Shown: piece after piece, positions 48,135-57,445 of the stretch
Numbering within the stretch: position 1 is the stretch's first letter
Layout: the number at the start of each line of letters is the position of its first letter
From: Psychrobacter aquimaris
Lineage (GTDB): Bacteria; Pseudomonadota; Gammaproteobacteria; Pseudomonadales; Moraxellaceae
Direction: 5' to 3'
Assembly (NCBI RefSeq): GCF_016107525.1
Contig: NZ_JABASR010000016.1
Coordinates: 22,457 to 86,456, forward strand
Length of the DNA stretch: 64,000 nucleotides
Notes under the pieces: model-generated
Told to the model about the DNA's origin: nothing
The model's input: only the letters and a program-made list of their open reading frames with translations
Database searches by the model: none
Position numbers and translations under genes: made by a program

Positions 48135-49430
48135 ATGAAAAAGTCATTATTATCATTGGTTGTTAGTATTGCGGCCTGTAGCGCATTTAGTGCTCATGCC
48201 GATATTAACATCGATGAACAGGTAAAAAGCGTTGAAAATAAGGTGATTGAATGGCGTCGGGACATTCATCAACATCCTGAACTGAGCAACAGAGAAACCC
48301 GTACTGCCGCTATCGTTGCCAAGCATTTAAAGTCACTCGGTATGCAGGTTGAAACTGACATCGCGCACACGGGGGTTGTGGGTTACTTAAAAGGTGCCAA
48401 ACCCGGCCCCACAGTCATGCTACGGGCAGACATGGATGCATTGCCAGTCACTGAAAAAGCAGATGTCCCATTTAAATCAACGGTTGTGACTAAGTATATG
48501 GGAGAAGACGTGGGGGTCATGCATGCTTGCGGTCACGACACTCATGTTGCTATGTTAATGGGAACGGCTGAAGTACTGGCTGGCGTACAAAAAGAGCTGC
48601 ATGGCAATATCATGTTTGTGTTTCAGCCAGCAGAAGAAGGCGCCCCTACAGGTGAAGAAGGTGGCGCCAATCTGATGTTGAAGCAAGGCATATTTAAAAA
48701 ATATAAACCAGACGTTGCATTTGGACTTCATATTATGTCTAGTTTAAACACTGGTCAAATTGGCTACCGAAGCGGTCCTATTATGGCCAGTGCGGACACC
48801 TTTGATATCACCGTAAAAGGCAAGCAGACTCACGGTTCAGCTCCTTGGAATGGGGTGGACCCTATTGCCGCTGCCTCGCAAATCGTTACAGGGATTAATC
48901 ATATAGTCAGTCGTCAAGTGGACATTACTAAAGAGCCTGCCATCATCTCATTTGGCAAAATAAGTGGTGGAATACGCGACAATATTATTCCAGATAGTGT
49001 CAATATGATTGGTACTATTCGTAACTTTGATATGGATAATCGCGATCAAATTTTTGATAACATAAAAACGACTGCCACTCATATAGCGATGGCGTCAGGC
49101 GCAGAAGCAGATGTCAAAATCATCAAAGGTTATCCTGTTACTATCAATAATCCAGCGCTTACTGCGCAGATGCTACCCACGCTTAAAAGCGTAGCGGGTG
49201 CGGACAACGTATTTGATGTGCCTAAGCTCACGGCATCTGAAGATTTCTCGTTTTATTCCCAAGAAGTACCAGGATTATTTATTTTCTTAGGGGGTACGCC
49301 CGTCGGACAAGATCCCAGTAAGGCCGCGTACAATCACTCTCCCTACTTTTACGCAGACGAAGCCTCATTTAAAGTGGGTACTAAAGCGTTGAGTCAATTG
49401 GCCATAGACTATTTAGCCATGAACAAATAA
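48135..49430 (+). CDS. exported M20-family amidohydrolase (hippurate/N-acyl amino acid hydrolase-like)
   Basis: Zinc-type amidohydrolase of the M20D family, 431 residues. An N-terminal signal (residues 1-22, ending SAHA) indicates a periplasmic or secreted protein. Metal ligands are seen in MHACGHDTHVAMLMG (near residues 133-147), QPAEEGAPTGEEGG (near 172) and GLHIMSSLN (near 200). The dimerisation domain starts GPIMASADTFDITVKG. Relatives cleave hippurate, IAA-amino acids or N-acetyl amino acids. It lies 80 bp after catD on the same strand with AAGGAAGG, so release of benzoate from hippurate is an attractive guess; the substrate cannot be read from sequence. A strong terminator follows. Confidence 0.82.
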   Translation: MKKSLLSLVVSIAACSAFSAHADINIDEQVKSVENKVIEWRRDIHQHPELSNRETRTAAIVAKHLKSLGMQVETDIAHTGVVGYLKGAKPGPTVMLRADMDALPVTEKADVPFKSTVVTKYMGEDVGVMHACGHDTHVAMLMGTAEVLAGVQKELHGNIMFVFQPAEEGAPTGEEGGANLMLKQGIFKKYKPDVAFGLHIMSSLNTGQIGYRSGPIMASADTFDITVKGKQTHGSAPWNGVDPIAAASQIVTGINHIVSRQVDITKEPAIISFGKISGGIRDNIIPDSVNMIGTIRNFDMDNRDQIFDNIKTTATHIAMASGAEADVKIIKGYPVTINNPALTAQMLPTLKSVAGADNVFDVPKLTASEDFSFYSQEVPGLFIFLGGTPVGQDPSKAAYNHSPYFYADEASFKVGTKALSQLAIDYLAMNK

Positions 49431-49449
49431 CGCTTTCATAGAAACCTAA

Positions 49450-49488
49450 GTAGCTCATATATCTAAAAGATATATGAGCTACTTTTTT
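49450..49488 (+). terminator. rho-independent terminator ending the ben/cat-amidohydrolase array
   Basis: GTAGCTCATATATC and GATATATGAGCTAC form a perfect 14-bp stem with loop TAAAA, followed by six T. The only strong terminator noticed between catB and here, so the genes may form one long unit. Confidence 0.85.
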
Positions 49489-49507
49489 ATTGGTGTTTTT
49501 AAAAAGA

Positions 49508-49729
49508 CTATCTATGATCAGTAAAGGCATTATTTTCTTGAACAATAGTAATATTGCCGGAGTCATCGGCGTATAAATCCTTACAGTGTATTCTAGAGAA
49601 AGGTCTCGCTTCTTCCATTCTACCAAAGTAAAAACCATACCTTTTAGGTATAAATTTATACTTAGATGGTTTTTGACTTAGTACCGGTAAAACCCTAACT
49701 TGTAAAGCACGTATAAGGATATTACCCAC
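49508..49729 (-). CDS. possible small hypothetical protein
   Basis: A 73-codon minus-strand frame with a GTG start in the 311-bp gap between the terminator and the AAHS transporter. The downstream half (KYKFIPKRYGFYFGRMEEA, then FSRIHCKDLYADDSGNITIV) has a balanced, protein-like composition, and an ATG lies inside. I recognise no family and see no clear ribosome site. It could be a real small gene, a fragment or chance. The remainder of the gap holds nothing else I can name. Confidence 0.3.
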   Translation of the reverse strand: MGNILIRALQVRVLPVLSQKPSKYKFIPKRYGFYFGRMEEARPFSRIHCKDLYADDSGNITIVQENNAFTDHR

Positions 49730-49741
49730 GGAGAAAAACGA

Positions 49742-51106
49742 ATGGAATCTAAACCCCTAAACATCAATAAAGTCATTGATGAAGCCAAATTTTCCCCTTT
49801 TCATTGGAAAGTGTTGTTTTGGTGCCTATTGATTATTATTTTTGATGGCTATGATCTTATTATTTATGGTGTGGCGCTGCCGCTACTGATGGAGGAATGG
49901 TCATTGACCGCGGTACAAGCAGGTTTTCTTGCCAGTGCTGCACTTTTTGGTATGATGTTTGGCGCCATGATTTTTGGGACTCTCTCAGACAAGATTGGAC
50001 GCAAAAAAACGATTATGATTTGTGTGGGTCTATTCAGTAGTTTTACCTTTTTAGGGGCTTTTGCTGATGGTCCAATGCAGTTTGCTGCTTTACGCTTTGT
50101 TGCTGGTTTAGGTATTGGTGGTGTGATGCCGATATGTGTCGCTCTGACCTCTGAATACGCGCCAAAACGTATGCGTAGTACGCTAGTTGCTATCATGTTT
50201 AGTGGCTATGCCATCGGTGGTATGGCGTCAGCACTACTAGGGTCATTTTTAGTGGTGGATTTTGGCTGGGAAATTATGTTTTATATCGCAGGTATTCCCA
50301 CCTTGCTATTGCCAATTATTTGGAAAATGCTGCCTGAGTCTTTGATGTATTTGGTCAAAGAAGACAGGCATGATGACGCTAAAAAAATCGTCCGCAGACT
50401 TGCACCACAAGAAACGGTCACTGCCTCTACTACCTTACTATTAGATGAGCCGACCAAAGGTGATGACGCACCCATTAAGGCCCTTTTTCTAAAAAACCGT
50501 GGATTCACCACTATCATGTTTTGGGTTGCTTTCTTTATGTGCCTGCTGATGGTGTATGCACTTGCTAGCTGGTTGCCAAAACTGATGATTCAGGCAGGTT
50601 ATTCATTAGGCGCTAGTATGCTGTTCTTATTTGCACTCAATATTGGTGGTATGGTTGGGGCTATCGGTGGTGGTGTATTAGCTGACAAATTCCATCTTAA
50701 ACCTGTTTTGGCCCTCATGTTTGCCTTGGGTGCAGTGGCATTGATATTGCTTGGCTATAATAGTCCTCAGGTGGTGCTATATACTCTCATTGCAATCGCT
50801 GGCGCTACTACTATTGGCTCGCAGATCTTACTTTATACCTTTGTTGCTCAATACTATCCTACAGCGGTACGTACGACGGCGATGGGCTGGGCATCGGGTA
50901 TTGGTCGTATTGGCGCTATTGTAGGTCCTATCTTAACTGGGGCGCTACTGACACTTGAGCTAAGCCACCAGACGAACTTTTTGTTTATCGCCATACCAGG
51001 AATAATTGCAGCCGTTGCTATTTTTCTCGTAAACCTAAATGCGGCAGTGGACAGCAAAACAAGTCAGGAGCAACAAATGAATTTAGACACTCCAATATCA
51101 ACTTAA
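49742..51106 (+). CDS. MFS aromatic acid:H+ symporter (AAHS family; BenK/PcaK-like)
   Basis: Twelve-helix transporter of 454 residues. The AAHS helix-1 signature DGYDLIIYGVALPLLM (near residues 36-51) with its essential acidic residues and GTLSDKIGRKKTIMI in the 2-3 loop are clear. GLGIGGVMPICVALTSEYAP lies in helix 4-5 and the central loop is charged. Its position after the ben/cat genes suggests benzoate, muconate or another aromatic acid. It has its own promoter region and terminator. Confidence 0.87.
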   Translation: MESKPLNINKVIDEAKFSPFHWKVLFWCLLIIIFDGYDLIIYGVALPLLMEEWSLTAVQAGFLASAALFGMMFGAMIFGTLSDKIGRKKTIMICVGLFSSFTFLGAFADGPMQFAALRFVAGLGIGGVMPICVALTSEYAPKRMRSTLVAIMFSGYAIGGMASALLGSFLVVDFGWEIMFYIAGIPTLLLPIIWKMLPESLMYLVKEDRHDDAKKIVRRLAPQETVTASTTLLLDEPTKGDDAPIKALFLKNRGFTTIMFWVAFFMCLLMVYALASWLPKLMIQAGYSLGASMLFLFALNIGGMVGAIGGGVLADKFHLKPVLALMFALGAVALILLGYNSPQVVLYTLIAIAGATTIGSQILLYTFVAQYYPTAVRTTAMGWASGIGRIGAIVGPILTGALLTLELSHQTNFLFIAIPGIIAAVAIFLVNLNAAVDSKTSQEQQMNLDTPIST

Positions 51107-51614
51107 TACTCACTTAAATGTGATATTAGTTGCATATCATTAAGTTAGCCCTTTTTTAGCGTATTCACGATTTGAATGCGCTATTTTTTATTGTCAATAA
51201 TACCTGTACTCAGGCAATGCGTCTTACACTACCTTTCAAAACATTCATGTTTTTTCAAAGTGAAAAACCATTCTGTTAAAAAAATAAATCACCACTGTAT
51301 TTTCTTCTTACCATAACTAAAGATCGGTGATAATTCTCATAAAAAACAGCCAATCCATATAAACGAATCGTCGAACAAAAGGTATAATACCAACGTCATG
51401 CCATACCTATTATGTAAGGAACTAGGAGCCAGAAACGCTTCGGCCATAAAACGCCAATACAGATTTGCTTTGATTTGTGCGGCCAGGCTATGTTACCAAA
51501 ACCTTCTACGTTAACATCTAACAAATTGACATAGAGGGTCAGCTTATACTACCATTGATAATTACTTTCATTCATCTTACTGATGATCCTATAATAACTT
51601 TTTGGAGTAATCCC
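51107..51614. other. 508-bp region upstream of pqqA
   Basis: Begins with a terminator (51158-51190). The palindrome GGTATAATACC is at 51380-51390. A minus-strand open stretch of about 44 codons (about 51400-51535, ending LLVPYIIGMA) has no start codon and is probably not a gene. A TATAAT-like -10 at 51590-51595 precedes the pqqA ribosome site closely. Confidence 0.55.
51158..51190 (+). terminator. rho-independent terminator after the AAHS transporter
   Basis: AGCGTATTC and GAATGCGCT pair over nine bases (one G-U) with a 7-base loop, followed by ATTTTTTATT. Confidence 0.75.
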
Positions 51615-51689
51615 ATGCAGTGGACCAAACCAGCTTTTCAAGACATCCGTATCGGTTTCGAAATCACTATGTATTTTGAAGCACGTTAA
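51615..51689 (+). CDS. pqqA: PQQ precursor peptide PqqA
   Basis: A 24-codon gene I found by translating the leader of pqqB. It reads [20 protein letters not shown] and then FEAR. The glutamate at 16 and tyrosine at 20, separated by three residues, are the two side chains that PqqE joins to begin PQQ. GGAG stands seven bases upstream. Length is the usual 22-29 residues. A hairpin with a long T-run follows immediately, before pqqB. Confidence 0.95.
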   Translation: MQWTKPAFQDIRIGFEITMYFEAR

Positions 51690-51712
51690 AAAATAATGAA
51701 CCTGAATACATT

Positions 51713-51747
51713 AAAAGCCCTAGATGATTAGGGCTTTTATTTTTTTT
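51713..51747 (+). terminator. attenuator-like hairpin between pqqA and pqqB
   Basis: AAAAGCCCTA and TAGGGCTTTT form a 10-bp stem with a 6-base loop, followed by ATTTTTTTT. It would stop most transcripts after pqqA and let a fraction continue, making the precursor peptide more abundant than the enzymes. Confidence 0.8.
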
Positions 51748-51768
51748 GAAATTTGGAAATATCGATTT

Positions 51769-52680
51769 ATGTATATTCACGTTTTAGGCTCAGCCGCTGG
51801 TGGCGGATTTCCGCAGTGGAATTGCAATTGCGAAAACTGCCATGGTGTACGTCAAGGCACCATTGACGCAAAGACCCGCACCCAATCTTCGATAGCCATA
51901 TCAGAAGATGGCATAGATTGGATTTTATTCAACGCCTCACCGGATATCCGCCAGCAATTATTTGATTTTAAAGCGGCGCAGCCAGCACGTCAATTGAGAG
52001 ATACAGGCATTACAAATGTGGTGTTGATGGACAGCCAGCTTGACCATACGACAGGGCTATTGACCCTGCGCGAAGGTTGTCCGATTCCTGTTTGGTGTAC
52101 TGACATGGTCTATCAAGATCTCACGACAGGCTTCCCTATTTTCAATATGCTAAAGCACTGGAATGGTGGTCTGCAATATAATCAAATCGATCCAAAACAG
52201 ACCTTTCAAATCGACGGCTTTAGCAATTTAGAACTGACGCCTTTGGTGATTAGAAGCTCTGCACCGCCCTACTCCCCACACCGCAACGATCCCCATGATG
52301 GCGACAACATCGCGCTGATTGTGAAAGATTTAAAAACACAAAAACAACTCTTTTATGCTCCAGGTTTGGGCAAAATTGACGATGACATTATGCATATTAT
52401 GAAAGCCTCTGATTGCGTGATGATTGACGGCACGCTATGGACTGACAATGAAATGCAAGAGTGCGGCGTCGGCACAAAAACTGGCCAAGACATGGGTCAT
52501 TTGCATATCAGTGGTGACGATGGCTCGCTGCATTATTTAGATCAGCTCGAGAATGCGCGCAAGGTACTTATTCACATCAATAACACCAACCCAATATTGA
52601 ATGAACAATCTGAGCAGGCTGCGACATTAAAACAACATGGTGTTGAAGTGGCCTTTGATGGTATGCAGATTGAGTTGTAA
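51769..52680 (+). CDS. pqqB: PQQ biosynthesis protein PqqB
   Basis: Metallo-beta-lactamase-fold protein of 303 residues, proposed to act as an oxygenase/hydroxylase on the cross-linked precursor. [18 protein letters not shown] (near residues 7-24) is the PqqB hallmark, with the zinc-binding cysteines. [17 protein letters not shown] (near 92-108) is the degenerate metal motif. The frame is open back to 51724, but that start lies inside the terminator hairpin; MYIHVLGS at 51769 is the family start. Confidence 0.96.
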   Translation: MYIHVLGSAAGGGFPQWNCNCENCHGVRQGTIDAKTRTQSSIAISEDGIDWILFNASPDIRQQLFDFKAAQPARQLRDTGITNVVLMDSQLDHTTGLLTLREGCPIPVWCTDMVYQDLTTGFPIFNMLKHWNGGLQYNQIDPKQTFQIDGFSNLELTPLVIRSSAPPYSPHRNDPHDGDNIALIVKDLKTQKQLFYAPGLGKIDDDIMHIMKASDCVMIDGTLWTDNEMQECGVGTKTGQDMGHLHISGDDGSLHYLDQLENARKVLIHINNTNPILNEQSEQAATLKQHGVEVAFDGMQIEL

Positions 52681-52710
52681 TACAAAGACAGCAATCGTAA
52701 GGTAAAGACA

Positions 52711-53469
52711 ATGCAAGAAGAAGCAAAAGCACTAAGCCCAGAAGCGTTTGAACAAGCGATTATGGCAAAAGGTCAGTATTATCATATTCACCATCCTTTT
52801 CATATCATGATGCATGAAGGCAAAGCGACCCAGCAGCAAATCCAAGCGTGGGTCGCCAATCGATTTTATTACCAAATCAATATTCCATTAAAAGACGCGG
52901 CGATTATGGCGAACTGTCCCGATCAGCGGGTGCGTCAAGAGTGGATTCAGCGCATGATTGATCAAGATGGGGTGTATCCAGATGGTGGTGGCCGTGAAGC
53001 GTGGTTGGGTCTGGCAGAAGCGGTTGGCCTTAGCCCTGAGCAAGTAATTTCGGAAGAGTTGGTATTACCGGGTGTGCGTTTTGCTGTTGATGCTTATGTG
53101 AACTTTGCCCGCCGTACTTCATGGCGTGAGGCGGCGAGTAGCTCACTGACAGAGCTGTTTGCCCCGCAGATTCACCAGTCGCGCTTAGAGTCATGGCCCA
53201 AGCACTACCCTTGGATCAAAGAAGAAGGCTATACCTATTTTCGCTCGCGTTTGAGCCAAGCCCGCCGTGATGTTGAGCATGGCCTGACCATCACACTCGA
53301 CTCATTCAAAACGGCCGAGCAACAAGAGCGTATGCTTGAGATATTACAATTTAAACTCGATATTTTATGGACGATATTGGATGCCTTGAGCTTGGCCTAT
53401 GTCCATAACCAAGCGCCTTATCAAAGCGTCACTACTGATAATGTCTGGCATAAAGGATTGTTCAAATGA
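52711..53469 (+). CDS. pqqC: pyrroloquinoline-quinone synthase PqqC
   Basis: Cofactorless oxidase of 252 residues with the heme-oxygenase-like helical fold. It performs the final ring closure and oxidation to [23 protein letters not shown] (near residues 23-42), [20 protein letters not shown] and [16 protein letters not shown] (near 89-104) are strongly conserved. It overlaps pqqD by 4 bp. Confidence 0.97.
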   Translation: MQEEAKALSPEAFEQAIMAKGQYYHIHHPFHIMMHEGKATQQQIQAWVANRFYYQINIPLKDAAIMANCPDQRVRQEWIQRMIDQDGVYPDGGGREAWLGLAEAVGLSPEQVISEELVLPGVRFAVDAYVNFARRTSWREAASSSLTELFAPQIHQSRLESWPKHYPWIKEEGYTYFRSRLSQARRDVEHGLTITLDSFKTAEQQERMLEILQFKLDILWTILDALSLAYVHNQAPYQSVTTDNVWHKGLFK

Positions 53470-53762
53470 GTATACCTGCTAGTTTACCTGAGCTGGATCA
53501 ATCCATCGTACCGGTATGGCGTCACGGTTATCGTTTTCAGTTTGAGCCAGCTCAAGACGCTTATGTCCTGCTCTACCCTGAAGGGATGATAAAACTCAAT
53601 GACAGTGCCAGCATCATTGGACAGCATATTGATGGTCAGGCATCCATTGCTGATATTATTAAAAAGGTGAAAGCGATGTTTGGCGATGTGCCTGAAATCG
53701 AGCAAGATATCATTGAATATATGCTGGTCGCCCAGCGCGAACATTGGATTGACTTAGTATGA
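53466..53762 (+). CDS. pqqD: PQQ biosynthesis peptide chaperone PqqD
   Basis: RiPP recognition element of 98 residues that binds PqqA and presents it to Pqq[21 protein letters not shown] (near residues 18-37), [14 protein letters not shown] and the helix [18 protein letters not shown] fit the winged-helix RRE fold. ATGA-type 4-bp overlaps on both sides imply tight translational coupling with pqqC and pqqE. Confidence 0.96.
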   Translation: MSIPASLPELDQSIVPVWRHGYRFQFEPAQDAYVLLYPEGMIKLNDSASIIGQHIDGQASIADIIKKVKAMFGDVPEIEQDIIEYMLVAQREHWIDLV

Positions 53763-54985
53763 CTGCGCCCGTCGGACTGCCGCTATGGTTACTTGCTGAG
53801 CTGACCTATCGCTGCCCCTTACAATGCCCGTATTGCTCCAACCCCATTGATTATGCTCAGTATAAAGAAGAGCTGACAAAACAAGAGTGGTTTGATGTGT
53901 TTGATCAGGCGCGGCAAATGGGCGCGGTGCAGCTTGGGTTTTCTGGCGGTGAACCACTGGTGCGTCAAGACTTAGAAGAACTGGTCGCTTATGCGCACAA
54001 GCAAGGTTTTTATACCAACCTCATCACTTCAGGTATGGGACTTACTGAGGCTAGAATCGCGAGTCTAAAAGAAGCAGGCCTACAGCATATTCAGATCAGC
54101 TTCCAAGCCAGTGATCCGTCGGTAAACAATGCCTTAGCAGGTTCAAAACATGCTTTTGAGCAAAAGTATGAGATGTCACGTCTGGTCAAGCAGTACGACT
54201 ATCCGATGGTGCTTAACTTTGTGATTCATCGGCAAAACATCGATCAGATCGATCAGATTATCGAGTTGTGTTTAGAGCTAGAAGCCGACACGGTTGAGCT
54301 GGCTATTTGTCAGTTTTACGGCTGGGCATTTGAGAACATCGAAGGTTTACTTCCGACCAAAGAACAAGTGGTTCGCGCTGAACGTATTACCAATGAGTAT
54401 CGCAAAAAAATTGAAGAACGTGGTATCAAATGCAAACTTATCTTTGTGGTGCCTGATTACTACGAAGAGCGGCCAAAACCTTGTATGGATGGCTGGGGTA
54501 AGATTTTCTTGACCGTGGCACCAGATGGTACCGCCCTGCCTTGTCATGCTGCCAGACAGCTGCCCATGTCCTTTCCCAATGTCAGGCAGACGCCATTGAA
54601 AGACATCTGGTATGACTCAGACAGCTTCAATCACTTTCGCGGTGATGAATGGATGCCTGACATGTGCCAAAGCTGCCCCGATAAAGAACGAGATTATGGC
54701 GGCTGCCGTTGCCAAGCGTTTATGCTGACGGGCGATGCCAAAAATGCCGATCCTGTGTGCGGCAAATCGCCTTATCATTACTTGATTGAGGAAGCACGTA
54801 TCAATAGTGAGACACCAACTCCTTTTAAAGAGCTGCGTTTTCGCAACCCTAAAAATTCTAAGCGGCTAAGTGGCAATCTGCTAAGCAACAAGCAGCTAAG
54901 TGATAAAAAAGTCAATGAAACACAAGCCAATAAAGTACAAGTGGGTCAAGAGCAATTGATTCCCACTCGTACTCTGATGGATTAA
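53759..54985 (+). CDS. pqqE: radical SAM protein PqqE (PqqA peptide cyclase)
   Basis: Radical SAM/SPASM enzyme of 408 residues that links Glu and Tyr of PqqA. The CxxxCxxC motif is CPLQCPYC (near residues 18-25), [15 protein letters not shown] follows near 60, and the auxiliary cluster cysteines lie in [26 protein letters not shown] (near 302-318) and [10 protein letters not shown]. The last roughly 45 residues are a Lys/Gln/Asn-rich tail not usual in PqqE, partly made of a repeated GCTAAG-containing unit. Confidence 0.95.
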   Translation: MTAPVGLPLWLLAELTYRCPLQCPYCSNPIDYAQYKEELTKQEWFDVFDQARQMGAVQLGFSGGEPLVRQDLEELVAYAHKQGFYTNLITSGMGLTEARIASLKEAGLQHIQISFQASDPSVNNALAGSKHAFEQKYEMSRLVKQYDYPMVLNFVIHRQNIDQIDQIIELCLELEADTVELAICQFYGWAFENIEGLLPTKEQVVRAERITNEYRKKIEERGIKCKLIFVVPDYYEERPKPCMDGWGKIFLTVAPDGTALPCHAARQLPMSFPNVRQTPLKDIWYDSDSFNHFRGDEWMPDMCQSCPDKERDYGGCRCQAFMLTGDAKNADPVCGKSPYHYLIEEARINSETPTPFKELRFRNPKNSKRLSGNLLSNKQLSDKKVNETQANKVQVGQEQLIPTRTLMD

Positions 54986-54987
54986 AT

Positions 54988-56043
54988 ATGAATGCTAATA
55001 CTAAGCCTGTGATTTTTGATGGCCATAACGATCTATTAACTCGTCTTTGGCTAAGCTCTGCTGACGATCCGGTGCATGATTTTATTTATAGCACACTACC
55101 GGGACATTTAGATTTAAAGCGCTGCCGACAAGCAGGATGGATGGGCGGATTGTTTTCTATCTTTTTGCCACCCTACTCTTATGTGAAAAACAACCATCCC
55201 GACAAGTTAGCTCATCTTACAAACTCGGATTTTGAACCGCAAGAAATCGTTGATATTTGCTGTGCGCAATTAGCGCTTGCTCAGCAATTGCAGGCGCGAT
55301 CAGACGGTCAGATTCAGATCTGTACGTCTCTAAATCAAATTCAAGCCTGTCAGCAGAACCAGCAACTGGCTATCGTTTTGCATCTTGAAGGCGCTGAGTT
55401 TTTAGCTATTGAGCCTGACTTACTGGATGTGTTCTATGAAGCAGGACTCAGAAGTATTGGCCCACTGTGGAATAGAAAAAGTCTGTTTGGTGATGGTTTA
55501 AATGCGTCTTTTCCGCATTCGCCAGACACAGGGGCTGGTCTAACCCGCGAAGGCAAAGACCTTATTTTGGCGTGCCGTGACAAGCATATGCTGATTGATG
55601 TGTCACATATGAATGAGCGCGCGTTTTGGGATACGCTAGAAATTGCGGATCAGCCGATTGTCGCAACCCACTCCAATGCACACGCCTTATGTCCGCAAGC
55701 AAGAAACTTGACTGATCAACAATTGGCTGCCATTAAACAAAATGGTGGTCTGGTTGGGGTGAACTTCGATGTGGCATTTCTTCGTGCGGATGGGCAGCGA
55801 GATACGCAGACCTCACTTGATGTGATCGTCGATCATCTTGCTTATCTGATTGACCATTTGGGCGAAGATCACGTTGGTTTTGGCTCTGATTTTGATGGTT
55901 GTCTATTGCCAGATGAGTTATCAGACATTAGCCAAATCTCCATGCTAATTGAGCGGATGCAACAACGACATTTCTCTGATGAGCTTATTGAAAAGATTAC
56001 GTCGAAAAATTGGTTTGCTGTGCTTGATAAGATATGGCAGTGA
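54988..56043 (+). CDS. M19-family (renal/membrane) dipeptidase
   Basis: Zinc dipeptidase of 351 residues. FDGHNDLLTRLW (near residues 9-20) holds the HxD metal pair, LHLEGAEFLAIEPD the bridging glutamate (near 132), DVSHMNERAFWD and ATHSNAHALCPQARNLTDQ the further histidines (near 204 and 226), and FGSDFDGC the C-terminal motif. No signal peptide, so cytoplasmic. It begins 2 bp after the pqqE stop, thus in the PQQ operon. No PqqF/PqqG protease is seen in the window, so it may take part in freeing PQQ from peptide fragments; that is inference. Confidence 0.9.
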   Translation: MNANTKPVIFDGHNDLLTRLWLSSADDPVHDFIYSTLPGHLDLKRCRQAGWMGGLFSIFLPPYSYVKNNHPDKLAHLTNSDFEPQEIVDICCAQLALAQQLQARSDGQIQICTSLNQIQACQQNQQLAIVLHLEGAEFLAIEPDLLDVFYEAGLRSIGPLWNRKSLFGDGLNASFPHSPDTGAGLTREGKDLILACRDKHMLIDVSHMNERAFWDTLEIADQPIVATHSNAHALCPQARNLTDQQLAAIKQNGGLVGVNFDVAFLRADGQRDTQTSLDVIVDHLAYLIDHLGEDHVGFGSDFDGCLLPDELSDISQISMLIERMQQRHFSDELIEKITSKNWFAVLDKIWQ

Positions 56044-56347
56044 TAAGCATATGATTTTTCACAACAAATTATATGCTAAATAAAAAGGAAATACTTAGAG
56101 CTCAATTCAAATCATTTGAATACAACTCAGCCATCTATATTGTGGGTAATCTGGTAAGTAACCTATAGGTCGATAGATCGAATTTTTCAAGAATCGTCAA
56201 TCTAGAACAGGTGACACAAACCGACGCGGAAAAACCCTTCAATGAAGCTGCAAGTGGGGCTAGTACCTTATAATTTCATATATGATTTGCTACAACCTAA
56301 ATAATTCATGAGTATAATAACCAGCTATAACTTTTTAGGCCAACTAC
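56044..56347. other. 304-bp region upstream of the EamA gene
   Basis: Contains a perfect 17-bp palindrome ATTCAAAT-C-ATTTGAAT at 56105-56121 and a TATAAT at 56313-56318 that may be a -10 box of the EamA gene. No clear terminator after the dipeptidase and no gene. Confidence 0.5.
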
Positions 56348-57304
56348 ATGACTCCCATATATACCGCATTGGCTGTACTGGTTACCTTCATTTGGGGCGT
56401 AAATTTCACCTTTATTGCGTGGGGGCTTGAGAGTTTTCCACCATTAATGCTTACTGCCCTGCGTTTTTTCTTTACCGCCATTCCATTAGTTTTTTTTCTA
56501 AAGCCGCCTAAATTTAACCGTACATTACTTATCTATGCCATCGGCACATTTGTCATGCAATACGCCTTTGTATTCACCGCCATGCATTTGGGTGCATCGC
56601 CAGGGTTAACGGCGCTATTACTACAAATTCAGATTTTTATCACTGTCTTGCTGGCTTACTTTATATTGGGTGAGGCAGTCAGTCGCATGCAAATCATCGG
56701 TATGTTGGTCGGTGTACTAGGACTCAGCGTGATTGCGCTAAACCTTGGCGGTGATATGCCTTTGGCTGGTTTTGTCTGCATCTTGATTGCAGCAATAGGC
56801 TGGAGCTTTGGCAACATTGCCTCAAAGCAAGCGTCAGCGCAAGCAGCCTTGAAAACCACGCAGCAGGGTTCAGGAATTACTATTGTCTCGCCTAGCACTG
56901 GCAAAAACAAAGCATCCGCATTATCTGCCCTAGCATTGGTAGTTTGGGGCGGCCTCATTGCTTGCGTGATATTGACTCTATCTTCTCTTATATTTGAGAC
57001 CGATGCATGGCAGCTAGCGACGTTTACTGAAGCATCACTAAAATCCTGGCTATCGCTTGGATTTATCGTGTATATCTCAACCTTGATTGGCTTTGGATTG
57101 TGGGCACATCTACTCAGTCAAAATACTGCTTCCAAGGTTATGCCGTTTGCTCTACTGGTACCAGTATTTGGCATGGTAACCTCAGTGCTGCTTACAGGAG
57201 AAATCGTGACGTGGTGGAAGATGCTGGCAATGACATTGATTTTGTCGGGGTTATTATTGGCAAATGTGAAGATAAAGTTGGAAAGAAAGCGCCAGCCAAT
57301 ATGA
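56348..57304 (+). CDS. EamA/DMT-family transporter
   Basis: Drug/metabolite-type exporter of 318 residues with about ten hydrophobic segments in two EamA repeats. The first begins LAVLVTFIWGVNFTFIAWGL (residues 8-27), including the family's WG-N motif; the second begins near residue 135 with AGFVCILIAAIGWSFGNIAS. It resembles amino-acid or metabolite exporters such as YdeD (cysteine/O-acetylserine), but the substrate is not readable. A Ser/Thr-rich loop lies near residues 165-185. Ends at a shared terminator. Confidence 0.82.
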   Translation: MTPIYTALAVLVTFIWGVNFTFIAWGLESFPPLMLTALRFFFTAIPLVFFLKPPKFNRTLLIYAIGTFVMQYAFVFTAMHLGASPGLTALLLQIQIFITVLLAYFILGEAVSRMQIIGMLVGVLGLSVIALNLGGDMPLAGFVCILIAAIGWSFGNIASKQASAQAALKTTQQGSGITIVSPSTGKNKASALSALALVVWGGLIACVILTLSSLIFETDAWQLATFTEASLKSWLSLGFIVYISTLIGFGLWAHLLSQNTASKVMPFALLVPVFGMVTSVLLTGEIVTWWKMLAMTLILSGLLLANVKIKLERKRQPI

Positions 57305-57370
57305 CATTAGCTACTTTATTGAAAAAGAAGTAAAAAATACTATAAAAATATGATTTCTAGTTCAACAAAA

Positions 57371-57406
57371 AAAACCACCCTTGCCGATCAAGCTAAGGTG
57401 GTTTTT
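57371..57406. terminator. bidirectional terminator between converging genes
   Basis: AAAACCACC and GGTGGTTTT pair perfectly around a 17-base loop, with T-runs on both strands. It can end both the EamA gene and the alcohol dehydrogenase-like gene. Confidence 0.85.
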
Positions 57407-57445
57407 ATTTTAGTTTTAAGACTATACTTTCTAAAACTCAAAGTC

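Noticed and set aside
51400..51535. Minus-strand open stretch ending LLVPYIIGMA upstream of pqqA
   Set aside because: No start codon after the preceding stop and only about 44 codons; could be a dispersed repeat but not supportable as a gene.
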